This document shows, piece by piece, positions 1 to 7,842 of a stretch of 64,000 nt of DNA (positions are counted from its first letter, which is position 1; the number at the start of each line of letters is the position of its first letter). The position numbers and the translations under genes were made by a program. The DNA lies in the NCBI GenBank assembly GCA_964469265.1, contig CAYXYF010000005.1, positions 30,772 through 94,771 of the forward strand. Reading direction: 5' to 3'. This DNA comes from JAEYZS01 sp964469265 (lineage in GTDB: Bacteria > Bdellovibrionota > Bdellovibrionia > Bdellovibrionales > JAEYZS01). The notes under the pieces were generated by a model that was given only the letters and a program-made list of their open reading frames with translations, did not search any database and was not told the origin of the DNA.

Positions 1-1
1 T

Positions 2-199
2 GGGCTCGGAGGTTGCCCTTATGCTCCTGGGGCGCAAGGCAATGTTTCTACCGAGGACGTCGTCTACATGCTTCATGGAATGGGCTACAAAACTGGATGT
101 GATCTTTCAAAGTTAATTAAAGTCAATCGATGGATGTCTGAAGTCATTGGCAAACCTCTTCCTAGTAAGGTCGGACAAGCTCGAGAACCTAAGGTTTAA
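2..199 (+). CDS. hydroxymethylglutaryl-CoA lyase, C-terminal end (cut by window edge)
   Basis: The 3' end of a gene that begins before the window. The frame encodes about 65 residues and opens with GLGGCPYAPGAQGN, then TEDVVYMLHGMG. This is the signature of HMG-CoA lyase; the Cys in GGCP is the family's known active-site loop cysteine. The enzyme cleaves HMG-CoA to acetyl-CoA and acetoacetate, the last step of leucine breakdown. The stop codon lies 6 bases from the end of the convergent gene on the minus strand. The catalytic barrel lies outside the window. The family call is firm, but the rest of the operon cannot be seen. Confidence 0.9.
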   Translation, partial: GLGGCPYAPGAQGNVSTEDVVYMLHGMGYKTGCDLSKLIKVNRWMSEVIGKPLPSKVGQAREPKV

Positions 200-205
200 A
201 TTTTT

Positions 206-1591
206 TTATTTATGTCCGAACATTTTTTGATCTTTAATGATCTTAAGAACAGATGATGGAACTTTGGTTTCCCACCTTTTGTTTTTTGACGCGATATCTT
301 TTATTATCGTCTTCGTATCGATATCCAAACACGCCTTATCAATGGCATCGATACCTTCAATCATTTTATTTTCAATTAAATACTGATAGATATGTTCAAG
401 ATTTTTTGTGGGTTTAAAACTGCTCGCAGTGATGGTGCCGTTGTTATCTTTGTAAGGGTAAACTAGGATTTTACAGTTGCTCTTAAAGATGTCGCCAAGT
501 CCTTCTAGAATGCCGCCCTGTAAATCTTCATAATACTTTTCATTAAAAATCTCTTTAAGCATATTAGCGCCCATTAAGATCCTAACGTCGTTGTGCTTTA
601 TTTTATTGAAGTAAATTTTTAGTTTATAGTACTCGGCAAAGCTTGAAATCATGACGGGAATTTTTTGAGCTGCAAGAGTTTCCACGCGGTCTAAGAAATC
701 TTTAATATCAATTCTCTCAGCCGTCGTAAGATTGTTTAGAGTCAACTCCGCTAAAACGATGACATCTTTTTTTGTGATATTCTTATTCTCTTTTAATGTG
801 TGTTTGAGTCCACTTTCAATGATGTCCATATGAACATTTGTTATTGGACGGTATCTTCCTCGCAACACGACAACATGTTTTCCGTAAAGCAAATCTGTGG
901 GCTCGATGATTTGACCGTGGTGGTCAAATACGACAGCATCGGTAAACCCATTTTGGACAAGCTGAAGATTTAAAATATGGTTATCGTGTTTTTCAAACTC
1001 AGGACCAGTGAAGCGTATAAAATTAATCTCAGCTCTTCTGGAATCTAAACCATCCATTAGTGAATCAATAAACTTTGTAGGATTTTTCCAGTTATGAAAA
1101 GCGGCATGGATTAGGTTAGTACCCACAATGCCTAAGGTTTCCTGTTGAAGAAGGTTTCTTGGGTCTTTTAATTTGACGTGTAAAACGATATCATGCACAG
1201 GCCCACGGGGCTTGATTTGATAACGTATTCCGATCCACCCGCGACCTTCGCCAACGCCCTTTGTGCTTTTTGCAGCAACCGTATTTGCAAAGGCAAAGAA
1301 CTTCGTATTTTTTCCTCTTGGTTCGCCGAGCCTTGCTTCTACGAGTTGATACTCTTTATCAAGCATTTTCAAAAGTCGACTTTCACAAACGTAGCGCCCG
1401 TTTTTTTCTTTTCCATAAATGGCATCGCTAAAAACCATGTCATAGGCAGACATTGTTTTTGCAATAGTTTGAGAGGCTTTCCCAGCTTGGAAGAAGAAGC
1501 GTGTGACCTCTTGGCCCGCGCCAATTTCAGCAAAAGATCCGTAAATACTGGCGTCAAGATTGATAGTGCGGGCCTTGTCTAAGGTGGACAT
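206..1591 (-). CDS. conserved cytosolic protein of unknown function
   Basis: About 462 residues from the ATG at 1591. I recognise it as a conserved bacterial family that is often labelled a TonB-dependent receptor or a nicotinate-nucleotide adenylyltransferase. The sequence supports neither: there is no signal peptide, no beta-barrel character, no plug domain, and no clear HxGH nucleotidyltransferase motif. Conserved-looking blocks are FAEIGAGQEVTRFFFQAG near the start and ISAYDM-like TMSAYDMVFSDAIYG. The frame stays open back to a TTG at 1672. I prefer 1591 because family proteins begin close to the LDKA..INLD segment. No candidate start has a good ribosome binding site. The role is unknown. 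Confidence 0.7.
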   Translation of the reverse strand: MSTLDKARTINLDASIYGSFAEIGAGQEVTRFFFQAGKASQTIAKTMSAYDMVFSDAIYGKEKNGRYVCESRLLKMLDKEYQLVEARLGEPRGKNTKFFAFANTVAAKSTKGVGEGRGWIGIRYQIKPRGPVHDIVLHVKLKDPRNLLQQETLGIVGTNLIHAAFHNWKNPTKFIDSLMDGLDSRRAEINFIRFTGPEFEKHDNHILNLQLVQNGFTDAVVFDHHGQIIEPTDLLYGKHVVVLRGRYRPITNVHMDIIESGLKHTLKENKNITKKDVIVLAELTLNNLTTAERIDIKDFLDRVETLAAQKIPVMISSFAEYYKLKIYFNKIKHNDVRILMGANMLKEIFNEKYYEDLQGGILEGLGDIFKSNCKILVYPYKDNNGTITASSFKPTKNLEHIYQYLIENKMIEGIDAIDKACLDIDTKTIIKDIASKNKRWETKVPSSVLKIIKDQKMFGHK

Positions 1592-1699
1592 CTGTTTATC
1601 TGTTTGCATGTAAAGAGTTTCGCTTATTTCTGTGAAATTGTCTACAAACTCATGGTCAACAAAAGAGGTCAAAAGTCGGGGCCTGATTCTTGCTATGTA

Positions 1700-3052
1700 A
1701 TGAGCCGTATGAAGGTCTTAAAAATAGTTGCTCTAATCTATCTGTTTTCGTTAATAGGTCTGCTTATTGTAGCGACTCGAGAGCAAGGGTGTATTAATTC
1801 CATTACTGTTCAAAGTATAAACATCGAACGACAGGGATCGAGTGTCTCTGTGCCGAGCTGTTTTTTTGAAGAAACTCATTCGGGTACACCTGTTTTAGAG
1901 GACCAAAAAATTATTGAAAGCTTCTCTGGTGTCATTCAAAACTTTGAGCAAATGGCCAAGATAAACAAGTTTTTTTATAAACCAAATTCTCTTCGAATTT
2001 TAATTAAAGAAAATTCAGATCTTCAAGTTTCTTATAACAAAATCATTATGGATATTGAGTCTGCTAAGGACTTATCTCTCGTGCGCCGAAGCATTGCTCA
2101 AGCCTGGATGTTAAGTTATGCAACACCAGAACTGCGATCCAACAATTTTTTACAAGAAGTCGTAACAGATATCTTAAGCTTTGTATTTTGGAATGACCTT
2201 TCGTGGGAAAAAGAGGTGAACTTTAATCGGTGGTTGAAATACGTTTATTCAGACCGAGACATTTGCGAGACCAAGTATTCACCAGCAAGTTATGCTAGCG
2301 TTTGTAAACTTATGAAAGATTCCGATGGAGCTGAGTTCGATCAGATTTCTATGTGGTCTCTGCGCCCCTTAGTGATCAATCGAGTGCTAGATCTTTACGA
2401 CAGAATGGATGTCCCAGGAAAGTCTGACTTCCTAAACTACATGATTGCCTGGGTTTTGACCTACGAAGGTGATTTAAACATACAACCCCTGGACCTTAAA
2501 AGTATTTCATCGGTTTACAATCAGACGATGAATGCTCTTATCGGTGATATCTATGCTTTTGACGAAGCCTTAAGCGTTGATTTTGTATTTGAATTCGTAG
2601 GACCTCAGCCATACTCAATGATGAACCAAAAAAATGACCTTCCGTTCTATCTCACTCAAAACATATTGTTTGGTTACGATGATAATGTGTTTATTAACCT
2701 TCGAAACGGCTCTCGTTTTGCTTCAAAAGAGAACTTTGTTCGCCACTGGGTGAAAGTACAAGATACATTCCCGACTTTAAGCTCAGCTAAAAACATTCCA
2801 GCTGAGTATTTAACTATACTTCAGGCTAAGGAGCCCTATGATGTTTTTCAATTTTTTAAGAAGATTGATGAGATTTCAGACTTTCCTTGGCCCGAAGAAT
2901 TTGATTCTTTGACCCTATATGTCCCGTCATTGGAGCTTCTAGGCCGTCTTGCGCCCAAAGAGCTTCTATCTGCGAAGGGTGATCTCAAAAATTTGATGTT
3001 AAATCCTAATATTGAAAAAATATTAGGCTGGAGTCCTGTACAAGTTTATTGA
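1700..3052 (+). CDS. membrane-anchored or secreted protein, unknown function
   Basis: About 450 residues. The ATG at 1700 (MSR) or 1709 (MKVLKI) opens directly into a hydrophobic segment, KIVALIYLFSLIGLLIVA, which would serve as a signal anchor. The frame is open upstream to about 1604, but those residues are not signal-like and would run into the divergent gene. The cysteine that follows (REQGC) does not fit a lipobox. The rest is a soluble helical-looking domain rich in aromatic residues, with no motif that I recognise. The phosphatase-like gene starts 36 bases downstream on the same strand, so the two may be co-transcribed and function in one envelope signalling step (inference). Confidence 0.6.
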   Translation: MSRMKVLKIVALIYLFSLIGLLIVATREQGCINSITVQSINIERQGSSVSVPSCFFEETHSGTPVLEDQKIIESFSGVIQNFEQMAKINKFFYKPNSLRILIKENSDLQVSYNKIIMDIESAKDLSLVRRSIAQAWMLSYATPELRSNNFLQEVVTDILSFVFWNDLSWEKEVNFNRWLKYVYSDRDICETKYSPASYASVCKLMKDSDGAEFDQISMWSLRPLVINRVLDLYDRMDVPGKSDFLNYMIAWVLTYEGDLNIQPLDLKSISSVYNQTMNALIGDIYAFDEALSVDFVFEFVGPQPYSMMNQKNDLPFYLTQNILFGYDDNVFINLRNGSRFASKENFVRHWVKVQDTFPTLSSAKNIPAEYLTILQAKEPYDVFQFFKKIDEISDFPWPEEFDSLTLYVPSLELLGRLAPKELLSAKGDLKNLMLNPNIEKILGWSPVQVY

Positions 3053-3088
3053 CCCGTTCCGATAATAATCTTTAGACTTTAAGGACAC

Positions 3089-4006
3089 ATGAAAAAGGCA
3101 CCTAAGAAAAAATCTCGCAGTTCCGATACCCGAGTCCTCGAGGACCGTATTGATAGCCTTGAGGATCAACTCGAACAAAAAGAATCAGAGATTAAAGCAT
3201 TTAAAAAAGAGCTGATTCATATGAATCACCACATTGAGAGCTTAATTGAGCGTCTCAACAATCAGCTTAAGATCGCCTATAAAATTCAAGAAAAGCTTGT
3301 TCCTACCGAGTTTCCAAATATTCCAGGCTTTGAATTCAGTACCAAGTTTCAGGCAAGCTATGTGTCAGGCGGTGACTATTTTGATATTTTTGAAATTGAA
3401 GATCGATTTCGCTTCTCATTATTACTTTCAAGTTGCAGCGGCTATGGCATCTCGTCTTTATTTTTATCGGTGTTATTGCGCCTAACCTCACACATTGAAA
3501 CAAAGCGTGGTGCTCCGCCAGAGAAAGTCTTTTCGATGATCACAAAAGATCTTATCCCGCAGATTTCATCTCAAGACTCTGCAAGTCTGTTTTATGCGGT
3601 TATCAACCGAAGGAACTACGAGATGCAGTATTCTCACTACGGAAATAATTTGGCTTATATTTACCGGGCCAATGAAAAAGAAGTTCAAGAGATTGAGCCC
3701 ATGGGAAACGCCTTTGCAAAGGGCTTTAAAAGTAAAATAAAAAGCGAGACGTTATCACTTAATCCAAAAGACTGTCTTATTCTTATTACCGACGGGATCA
3801 ACCAAGTTAAGAACGCAAAAGGTGTTGCTTTAGACATGACTAGGGTCAAAAAGTTGATTGCGGAAAATGCTAAGAAGACTCCCCATCAATTAAGAAACGA
3901 GATTTTTTATCAGATTGAGAAATGGAGCGGGAAAAAAGAATTGCCAAAAGACGTTACGGTCTTGGTTGCGGAAGTGAAAGACCGTGTTCTTAAATTAGCC
4001 AAATAG
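3089..4006 (+). CDS. RsbU/SpoIIE-type PP2C phosphatase-like protein with N-terminal coiled coil
   Basis: 305 residues. A basic start and a charged heptad-like coiled coil (about 15-65) lead into the IQEKLVP linker typical of RsbU-type phosphatases, then a SpoIIE/PP2C domain (about 75-300). GGDYFD (94-99), LILITDG and KDVTVLVAEV match metal-binding motifs of the family, whose known role is dephosphorylating anti-sigma-factor antagonists. The segment that should read ADVSGHG instead reads SSCSGYG (114-120), so one metal-ligand aspartate is serine. Activity may be reduced or lost. No sensor domain is fused, and no anti-sigma or antagonist gene is adjacent; the membrane protein upstream is a possible partner. 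Fold call firm, activity uncertain. Confidence 0.8.
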   Translation: MKKAPKKKSRSSDTRVLEDRIDSLEDQLEQKESEIKAFKKELIHMNHHIESLIERLNNQLKIAYKIQEKLVPTEFPNIPGFEFSTKFQASYVSGGDYFDIFEIEDRFRFSLLLSSCSGYGISSLFLSVLLRLTSHIETKRGAPPEKVFSMITKDLIPQISSQDSASLFYAVINRRNYEMQYSHYGNNLAYIYRANEKEVQEIEPMGNAFAKGFKSKIKSETLSLNPKDCLILITDGINQVKNAKGVALDMTRVKKLIAENAKKTPHQLRNEIFYQIEKWSGKKELPKDVTVLVAEVKDRVLKLAK

Positions 4007-4080
4007 GACCTGGCGCGGCGGGTCGTATTGGTAGTTCTCAAGTCTTAAATATAGTATTAAAACAATTGACCCGCTAGGAG

Positions 4081-4109
4081 TTGTCCCTAGTCGCAGAGCG
4101 GTTTACAAT
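4081..4109 (+). promoter_or_regulatory. candidate sigma-70 promoter for citrate synthase
   Basis: TTGTCC (4081-4086), a 17-base spacer and TACAAT (4104-4109). The predicted transcript start is about 30 bases before the ATG at 4149. Called by eye. Confidence 0.45.
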
Positions 4110-4148
4110 AGTCTGAAAACCAAACCTTAAATCAGAAAGAAACATGTC

Positions 4149-5465
4149 ATGGAAAAATTAAAAAATCTATTCAAGCAAAAGGCTGAAGAGTTAGCAGTTC
4201 AAAATAAAGAAATTTTGAAGGAGCACGGTAAGCGAGTAATCGGTGAAGTCACCTTAGCGCAGGCATACCAAGGCATGAGAGGCATCAAAGGAATGATCTA
4301 TGAAACATCATTGCTTGATCCCAACGAGGGAATTCGGTTTCGTGGATATTCTATTCCTGAATTACAAGAAAAACTTCCAAAGGCAAAGGGTGGATCAGAG
4401 CCACTACCTGAAGGGTTGTTTTACCTTTTACTCACAGGAGAGCTTCCATCAGAAGCTGATGTTGAGGAGCTCAGTAAAGATTGGGCAAAAAGAAATAAAA
4501 TCCCTAAGCATATCTTTGAAACTTTAGATGCATTACCACTTGATACGCACCCGATGACCCAATTTGTTGTTGGAATAATGGCGCTACAAACAGAGTCTGT
4601 GTTTCAGAAAAAATATGCTGAAGGTGTAAATAAAAAAGATTATTGGATGTACTATTATGAAGATGCGATGAATCTTATTGCGCGTCTTCCAGAGGTAGCG
4701 GCCTACGTTTATCGTAGAAAATATAAGGGTGGGAAAAAGATCGACTCTAAACCTGATTTAGATTGGGGCGCAAACTTTGCTCATCTTTTAGGTTTTGAAG
4801 GCGAAAGCTTTAAAGAGCTTATGAGAATGTATCTCACGATACACTCGGATCATGAGGGTGGAAACGTTTCTGCCCATGCGGTTCACCTTGTTGGTTCAGC
4901 GCTCAGTGACCCTTACCTCGCTTTTGCAGCTGGTATGAATGGTCTGGCGGGTCCGCTTCACGGTCTTGCAAATCAAGAAGTTATTAAATGGATTCTTGAA
5001 ATGAGAGAAGCCCTTAAAACTGAGAATCCAACAAAAGAACAAATCGCTGAATATGTCCAAAATACGTTGGCTAGTGGAAAAGTTGTTCCAGGTTATGGTC
5101 ACGCCGTACTCAGAAAAACAGATCCACGATTCACAGCTCAAGAGGTGTTTGCCAAAAAGCATATGCCAGATGACCCAATCGTCAACACAGTTTGGAATGT
5201 TTTTGAGGTTGTTCCACCGATCTTAACTTCTTTAGGAAAGGTTAAAAACCCATGGCCAAACGTAGACGCCCACTCTGGTGCTCTGCTCATCCATTACGGT
5301 ATGAAAGAATATGAGTACTACACAGTCTTATTTGGTGTGAGCCGGGCGCTTGGCGTATTGGCTGCAGGAATCTGGGCGCGTGCACAAGGCCTACCGATTG
5401 AAAGACCTAAATCCATGACCAGCGCAAGCGTTAAAGAATGGATTGACGGAAAAGGCGAACTTTAA
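4149..5465 (+). CDS. gltA: citrate synthase, mitochondrial (eukaryotic-like) type
   Basis: 438 residues. Condenses acetyl-CoA with oxaloacetate in the TCA cycle, in the cytosol. The C-terminal half matches mitochondrial citrate synthase almost word for word: IHSDHEGGNVSAH (231-243), GPLHGLANQE with the catalytic His (271), PGYGHAVLRKTDPR with the second His (318), NVDAHSG with the catalytic Asp (373), and YYTVLFGVSRALGVLAA. This is the type known from eukaryotes and from Geobacter, not the hexameric E. coli type. It probably has its own promoter at 4081-4109. A structured region, not a simple terminator, follows the stop. Confidence 0.95.
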   Translation: MEKLKNLFKQKAEELAVQNKEILKEHGKRVIGEVTLAQAYQGMRGIKGMIYETSLLDPNEGIRFRGYSIPELQEKLPKAKGGSEPLPEGLFYLLLTGELPSEADVEELSKDWAKRNKIPKHIFETLDALPLDTHPMTQFVVGIMALQTESVFQKKYAEGVNKKDYWMYYYEDAMNLIARLPEVAAYVYRRKYKGGKKIDSKPDLDWGANFAHLLGFEGESFKELMRMYLTIHSDHEGGNVSAHAVHLVGSALSDPYLAFAAGMNGLAGPLHGLANQEVIKWILEMREALKTENPTKEQIAEYVQNTLASGKVVPGYGHAVLRKTDPRFTAQEVFAKKHMPDDPIVNTVWNVFEVVPPILTSLGKVKNPWPNVDAHSGALLIHYGMKEYEYYTVLFGVSRALGVLAAGIWARAQGLPIERPKSMTSASVKEWIDGKGEL

Positions 5466-5480
5466 TTCTTTATATCTGAA

Positions 5481-5567
5481 AAGAGTCTCAAAATAAGACA
5501 TATTTTGAGGAGAACTGTTGATACAGTTATCACTCCATAAGAAATTTTTTTTCAAACTGAGACTCTT
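5481..5567 (+). other. nested inverted repeats downstream of gltA (possible structured 3' RNA or terminator)
   Basis: The outer arms at 5481-5490 and 5558-5567 are perfect 10-base inverted repeats (AAGAGTCTCA/TGAGACTCTT). Between them sit a 9-bp hairpin (5487-5509, loop AGACA) and a 6-bp hairpin with a TGAT loop (5513-5528). The first inner hairpin shares bases with the left outer arm, so the two folds compete. The right arm is followed by an AT-rich tail. This could be a gltA terminator or a regulatory leader for the PilZ gene. Confidence 0.4.
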
Positions 5568-5585
5568 ATTATTTAAATCCCGAAA

Positions 5586-5625
5586 TACTCCGATTGTTAT
5601 TATATAATTAACAATGTGTGGAGTA
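5586..5625 (+). promoter_or_regulatory. -10 element inside a two-tier palindrome upstream of the receiver-PilZ gene
   Basis: A perfect TATAAT (5603-5608) sits at the centre of the inverted repeat ATTGTTA (5593-5599)/TAACAAT (5609-5615). An outer inverted repeat, TACTCC (5586-5591)/GGAGTA (5620-5625), brackets it. The GGAG in the right outer arm is also the likely ribosome binding site for the ATG at 5635. No good -35 hexamer is visible. The arrangement fits a repressor operator or a hairpin that hides the ribosome binding site. Confidence 0.4.
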
Positions 5626-5634
5626 ATACGTTCA

Positions 5635-6324
5635 ATGAACCCAAAAATTCTATTAGTGGGCACCTCTGCGGAGGGGTCCGAGGAAATAAAAAATCTCTTA
5701 TCTCTAAACAACCAGTACACAGTAACTCTTGTCACTTCCATTAACGGTGCTGTTGCAAAGCTTGCTCGCGATACATACGGACTTGTGATTTTTGATCATG
5801 AAATTCTAACGATGGATAAATTCCTTGTTGCTAAGAAAATCAGAGGGCTAGGCTATTCCCTTCCGATCCTGTTGCTTGCAAAAGGAGTTGTAAATCAAGT
5901 TCGCGATAACATTAAGACTGTCGCAAAGTCTGTTATTTTAGAAAAGCCCTTAGAGCATAAGCACTTCTATGGCGTGACAAGTAAACTTCTTGCTGGCCGT
6001 GAAGTTCCTCACCAGACACACAAGCGCTTTTATACCAATCAAGTTACAGTTGTTGAGCAAATGGGTAAAAACATGAAATTTGAAGGAGCCATGCTAAACC
6101 TTTCTAAAGGCGGAGCTTATCTTGAGTTAGCGGATAAGGGCGCTGCGAGTTTAAGCGGTATTATTAAGATGAAAGTAAGCTTAAATGAAATGGACAAACA
6201 CTATGAAGTGAATGCTCGTGTTGTCTGGAACTCTAAAGGATCAATTTGGGGTAAGGGCAGTGGAGTTGGTGTAGAGTTTATCCAGGCAAAAGACGTTTAC
6301 CGAAACTTACTCAATAATCTCTGA
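5635..6324 (+). CDS. receiver-like plus PilZ domain protein
   Basis: About 229 residues from the ATG at 5635, served by GGAG at 5620-5623; the ATG at 5614 has no ribosome binding site. The N-terminal 110 residues look like a CheY-type receiver (KILLVGTS start, LVIFDHEIL with the acceptor-site position, LEKP at the end). The C-terminal part is a PilZ domain with the second c-di-GMP motif intact (NLSKGG). The first motif, usually RxxxR, reads RFYTN, so the second Arg is Asn. PilZ proteins normally sense c-di-GMP to control motility or surface behaviour. A smaller relative lies at 19352. The 3' end overlaps the convergent gene by 28 bases. Confidence 0.75.
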   Translation: MNPKILLVGTSAEGSEEIKNLLSLNNQYTVTLVTSINGAVAKLARDTYGLVIFDHEILTMDKFLVAKKIRGLGYSLPILLLAKGVVNQVRDNIKTVAKSVILEKPLEHKHFYGVTSKLLAGREVPHQTHKRFYTNQVTVVEQMGKNMKFEGAMLNLSKGGAYLELADKGAASLSGIIKMKVSLNEMDKHYEVNARVVWNSKGSIWGKGSGVGVEFIQAKDVYRNLLNNL

Positions 6325-7013
6325 TGTTCGGTGTTGAGCCACAAACTTTCAAAAATCTTTTGTTCGTTTTTTGAGCCCAATTTTTTAATTTTTTCAAAAG
6401 GAATCTGCGGAAGATTCCTTTGTTTTTTTATATAGTCCTGTGCCCGCTCAAGAAGTTGCTGCGTTGGCAATACTTCATCAACTAATCCGATATTCTTAGC
6501 GGCATAACTTGAGAAGCATTTTGCTTCGAGCATTAGCCTTATAAGGTTTTTGTGGTGGATGCGTTTCACTAAGCGAGATCCTCCGCCCCAGCCCAAGGAC
6601 AATCCGATTTTTCTTTGCCAGAATCCAAAAAGTGGATGGGGAGCTGCAAGAATAAGGTCAAACGCCGAAATAAGTTCTATGCCGCCACCAAAACAATCGC
6701 CAGATATACAACAAACTGTCGGAAAAGGGGCGTTCTCTAGGCTTTTAAGAGCCGCTGAGATTTTTTTATTGATTTCGATTCCTTGTTTTTTTGTTTTTAG
6801 TTTTGCGTAATCTGATAAATTTCCACCAGAGCAAAACGTTTTATCCGAAGAGGTGAAAATGAATCCGACACATTTTTTCTTTTTTGCTAACTTAAGAATT
6901 TCTATTAGTTCTTTGGCACAAGCTAAGCTAAACGCATTTGCTGATTTTGAATAATGAAAATCAGCAATGAGTATGTTTTGGTTGATCGTCGTCTTGAAAA
7001 ACTGAAACTTCAT
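6297..7013 (-). CDS. enoyl-CoA hydratase/isomerase (crotonase) family protein
   Basis: 238 residues, near the usual crotonase length. FCSGGNLSDY forms the first oxyanion-hole region, and GDCFGGGIELISAFDL is the CoA-binding signature with the first catalytic Glu kept. The position of the second catalytic Glu (QPE in classical hydratases) reads WQR, so water-addition chemistry is doubtful and an isomerase, thioesterase or decarboxylase role is possible. The substrate cannot be named. The HMG-CoA lyase 6 kb away suggests leucine or fatty-acid metabolism, but the genes are not linked in an operon. The start at 7013 is a plain ATG. The 3' end runs 28 bases into the PilZ gene. Confidence 0.8.
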   Translation of the reverse strand: MKFQFFKTTINQNILIADFHYSKSANAFSLACAKELIEILKLAKKKKCVGFIFTSSDKTFCSGGNLSDYAKLKTKKQGIEINKKISAALKSLENAPFPTVCCISGDCFGGGIELISAFDLILAAPHPLFGFWQRKIGLSLGWGGGSRLVKRIHHKNLIRLMLEAKCFSSYAAKNIGLVDEVLPTQQLLERAQDYIKKQRNLPQIPFEKIKKLGSKNEQKIFESLWLNTEHQRLLSKFR

Positions 7014-7018
7014 AAAGT

Positions 7019-7840
7019 TTAATTGTGATTGGGCGGAGGTGGTTCTTTTCCAGGGATAAAGTTAATAAGCTCTCGGCAAACCTCTGCTGGGTGCTTACTG
7101 CCCTCGACCTCAAGTAGAATATTGTAACAAGTCTTAATGTTAGAAGCGAGGTAAGGGAGTTCTCCTGAAAAAGAAGTCACATAGTGGACCCTTTGAGTAT
7201 CGCCGTTGGCATCTTTTCCAATCATGTCATATTCAAGGTAATTGACATCAATCTCGCAGTTTTCAAAGCCATAACAGCGACCTTCTTTAATAAGGGCTGC
7301 AGGTAATTTTTCTTTCTTCGTGTATTTGGCCAATGAAAAGAAAATATTTTCTTTAGGTTCTTCAAGGCCTGAAAAGAGCCAAAAGTTTTGTTCAGGTGGA
7401 AGCTCACAGTCGCTATACCAAAGAAAATAAGGCGGCGTTATAAATCGGCACTTCCATTCTTTTTGCAGGCTAATGGGCGGCTCTTCTGTTCCCGTAGGCT
7501 CATCGTAATCTGTGACCAGTACACTGAGATCACGGGTGTTGTAAGAGTTTCCCTCAAGGGTTAAAACTTCATTGGCGGCATCCAGAACCTGTGCTGCTTG
7601 ATATCCTAATCCTTGAAAGCTTCCAGTGTATAAACGAGCTGAGATTCTAAAAAGGGCCCACTCATCCTGACCCATTTCCATGGGAGTAATCCCGCCAGTG
7701 GCTTGGACAAAAGCATTTTGAATTCCACTCAGACCTACAGCAGTGCCAGGAAGATCATCTTGTAAGGGTTTTTCTTCCAAACATGACGTGAGTACCAGGG
7801 CCATTAAAGCCACTAAAGAAGCTAGTTTAAGTGATTTCAT
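7019..7840 (-). CDS. lipoprotein, unknown function
   Basis: 273 residues from the ATG at 7840. MKSLKLASLVALMALVLTSC is a textbook lipoprotein signal ending in a lipobox Cys at residue 20. A longer frame adds ten residues that do not belong to a signal peptide. The mature part is about 250 residues with eight or so Cys, suggesting disulphides in the periplasm or on the surface. No domain is recognised. The start lies 2 bases after the stop of the acetyltransferase gene, so the two are one operon. A proline-rich tail (GKEPPPPNHN) ends it. Confidence 0.7.
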   Translation of the reverse strand: MKSLKLASLVALMALVLTSCLEEKPLQDDLPGTAVGLSGIQNAFVQATGGITPMEMGQDEWALFRISARLYTGSFQGLGYQAAQVLDAANEVLTLEGNSYNTRDLSVLVTDYDEPTGTEEPPISLQKEWKCRFITPPYFLWYSDCELPPEQNFWLFSGLEEPKENIFFSLAKYTKKEKLPAALIKEGRCYGFENCEIDVNYLEYDMIGKDANGDTQRVHYVTSFSGELPYLASNIKTCYNILLEVEGSKHPAEVCRELINFIPGKEPPPPNHN

Positions 7841-7842
7841 AA

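Noticed and set aside
206..1672. TonB-dependent receptor or NMN adenylyltransferase label for the first minus-strand gene
   Set aside because: No signal peptide, barrel strands, plug or nucleotidyltransferase HxGH motif can be seen; the label appears to be a propagated misannotation from memory of the family.
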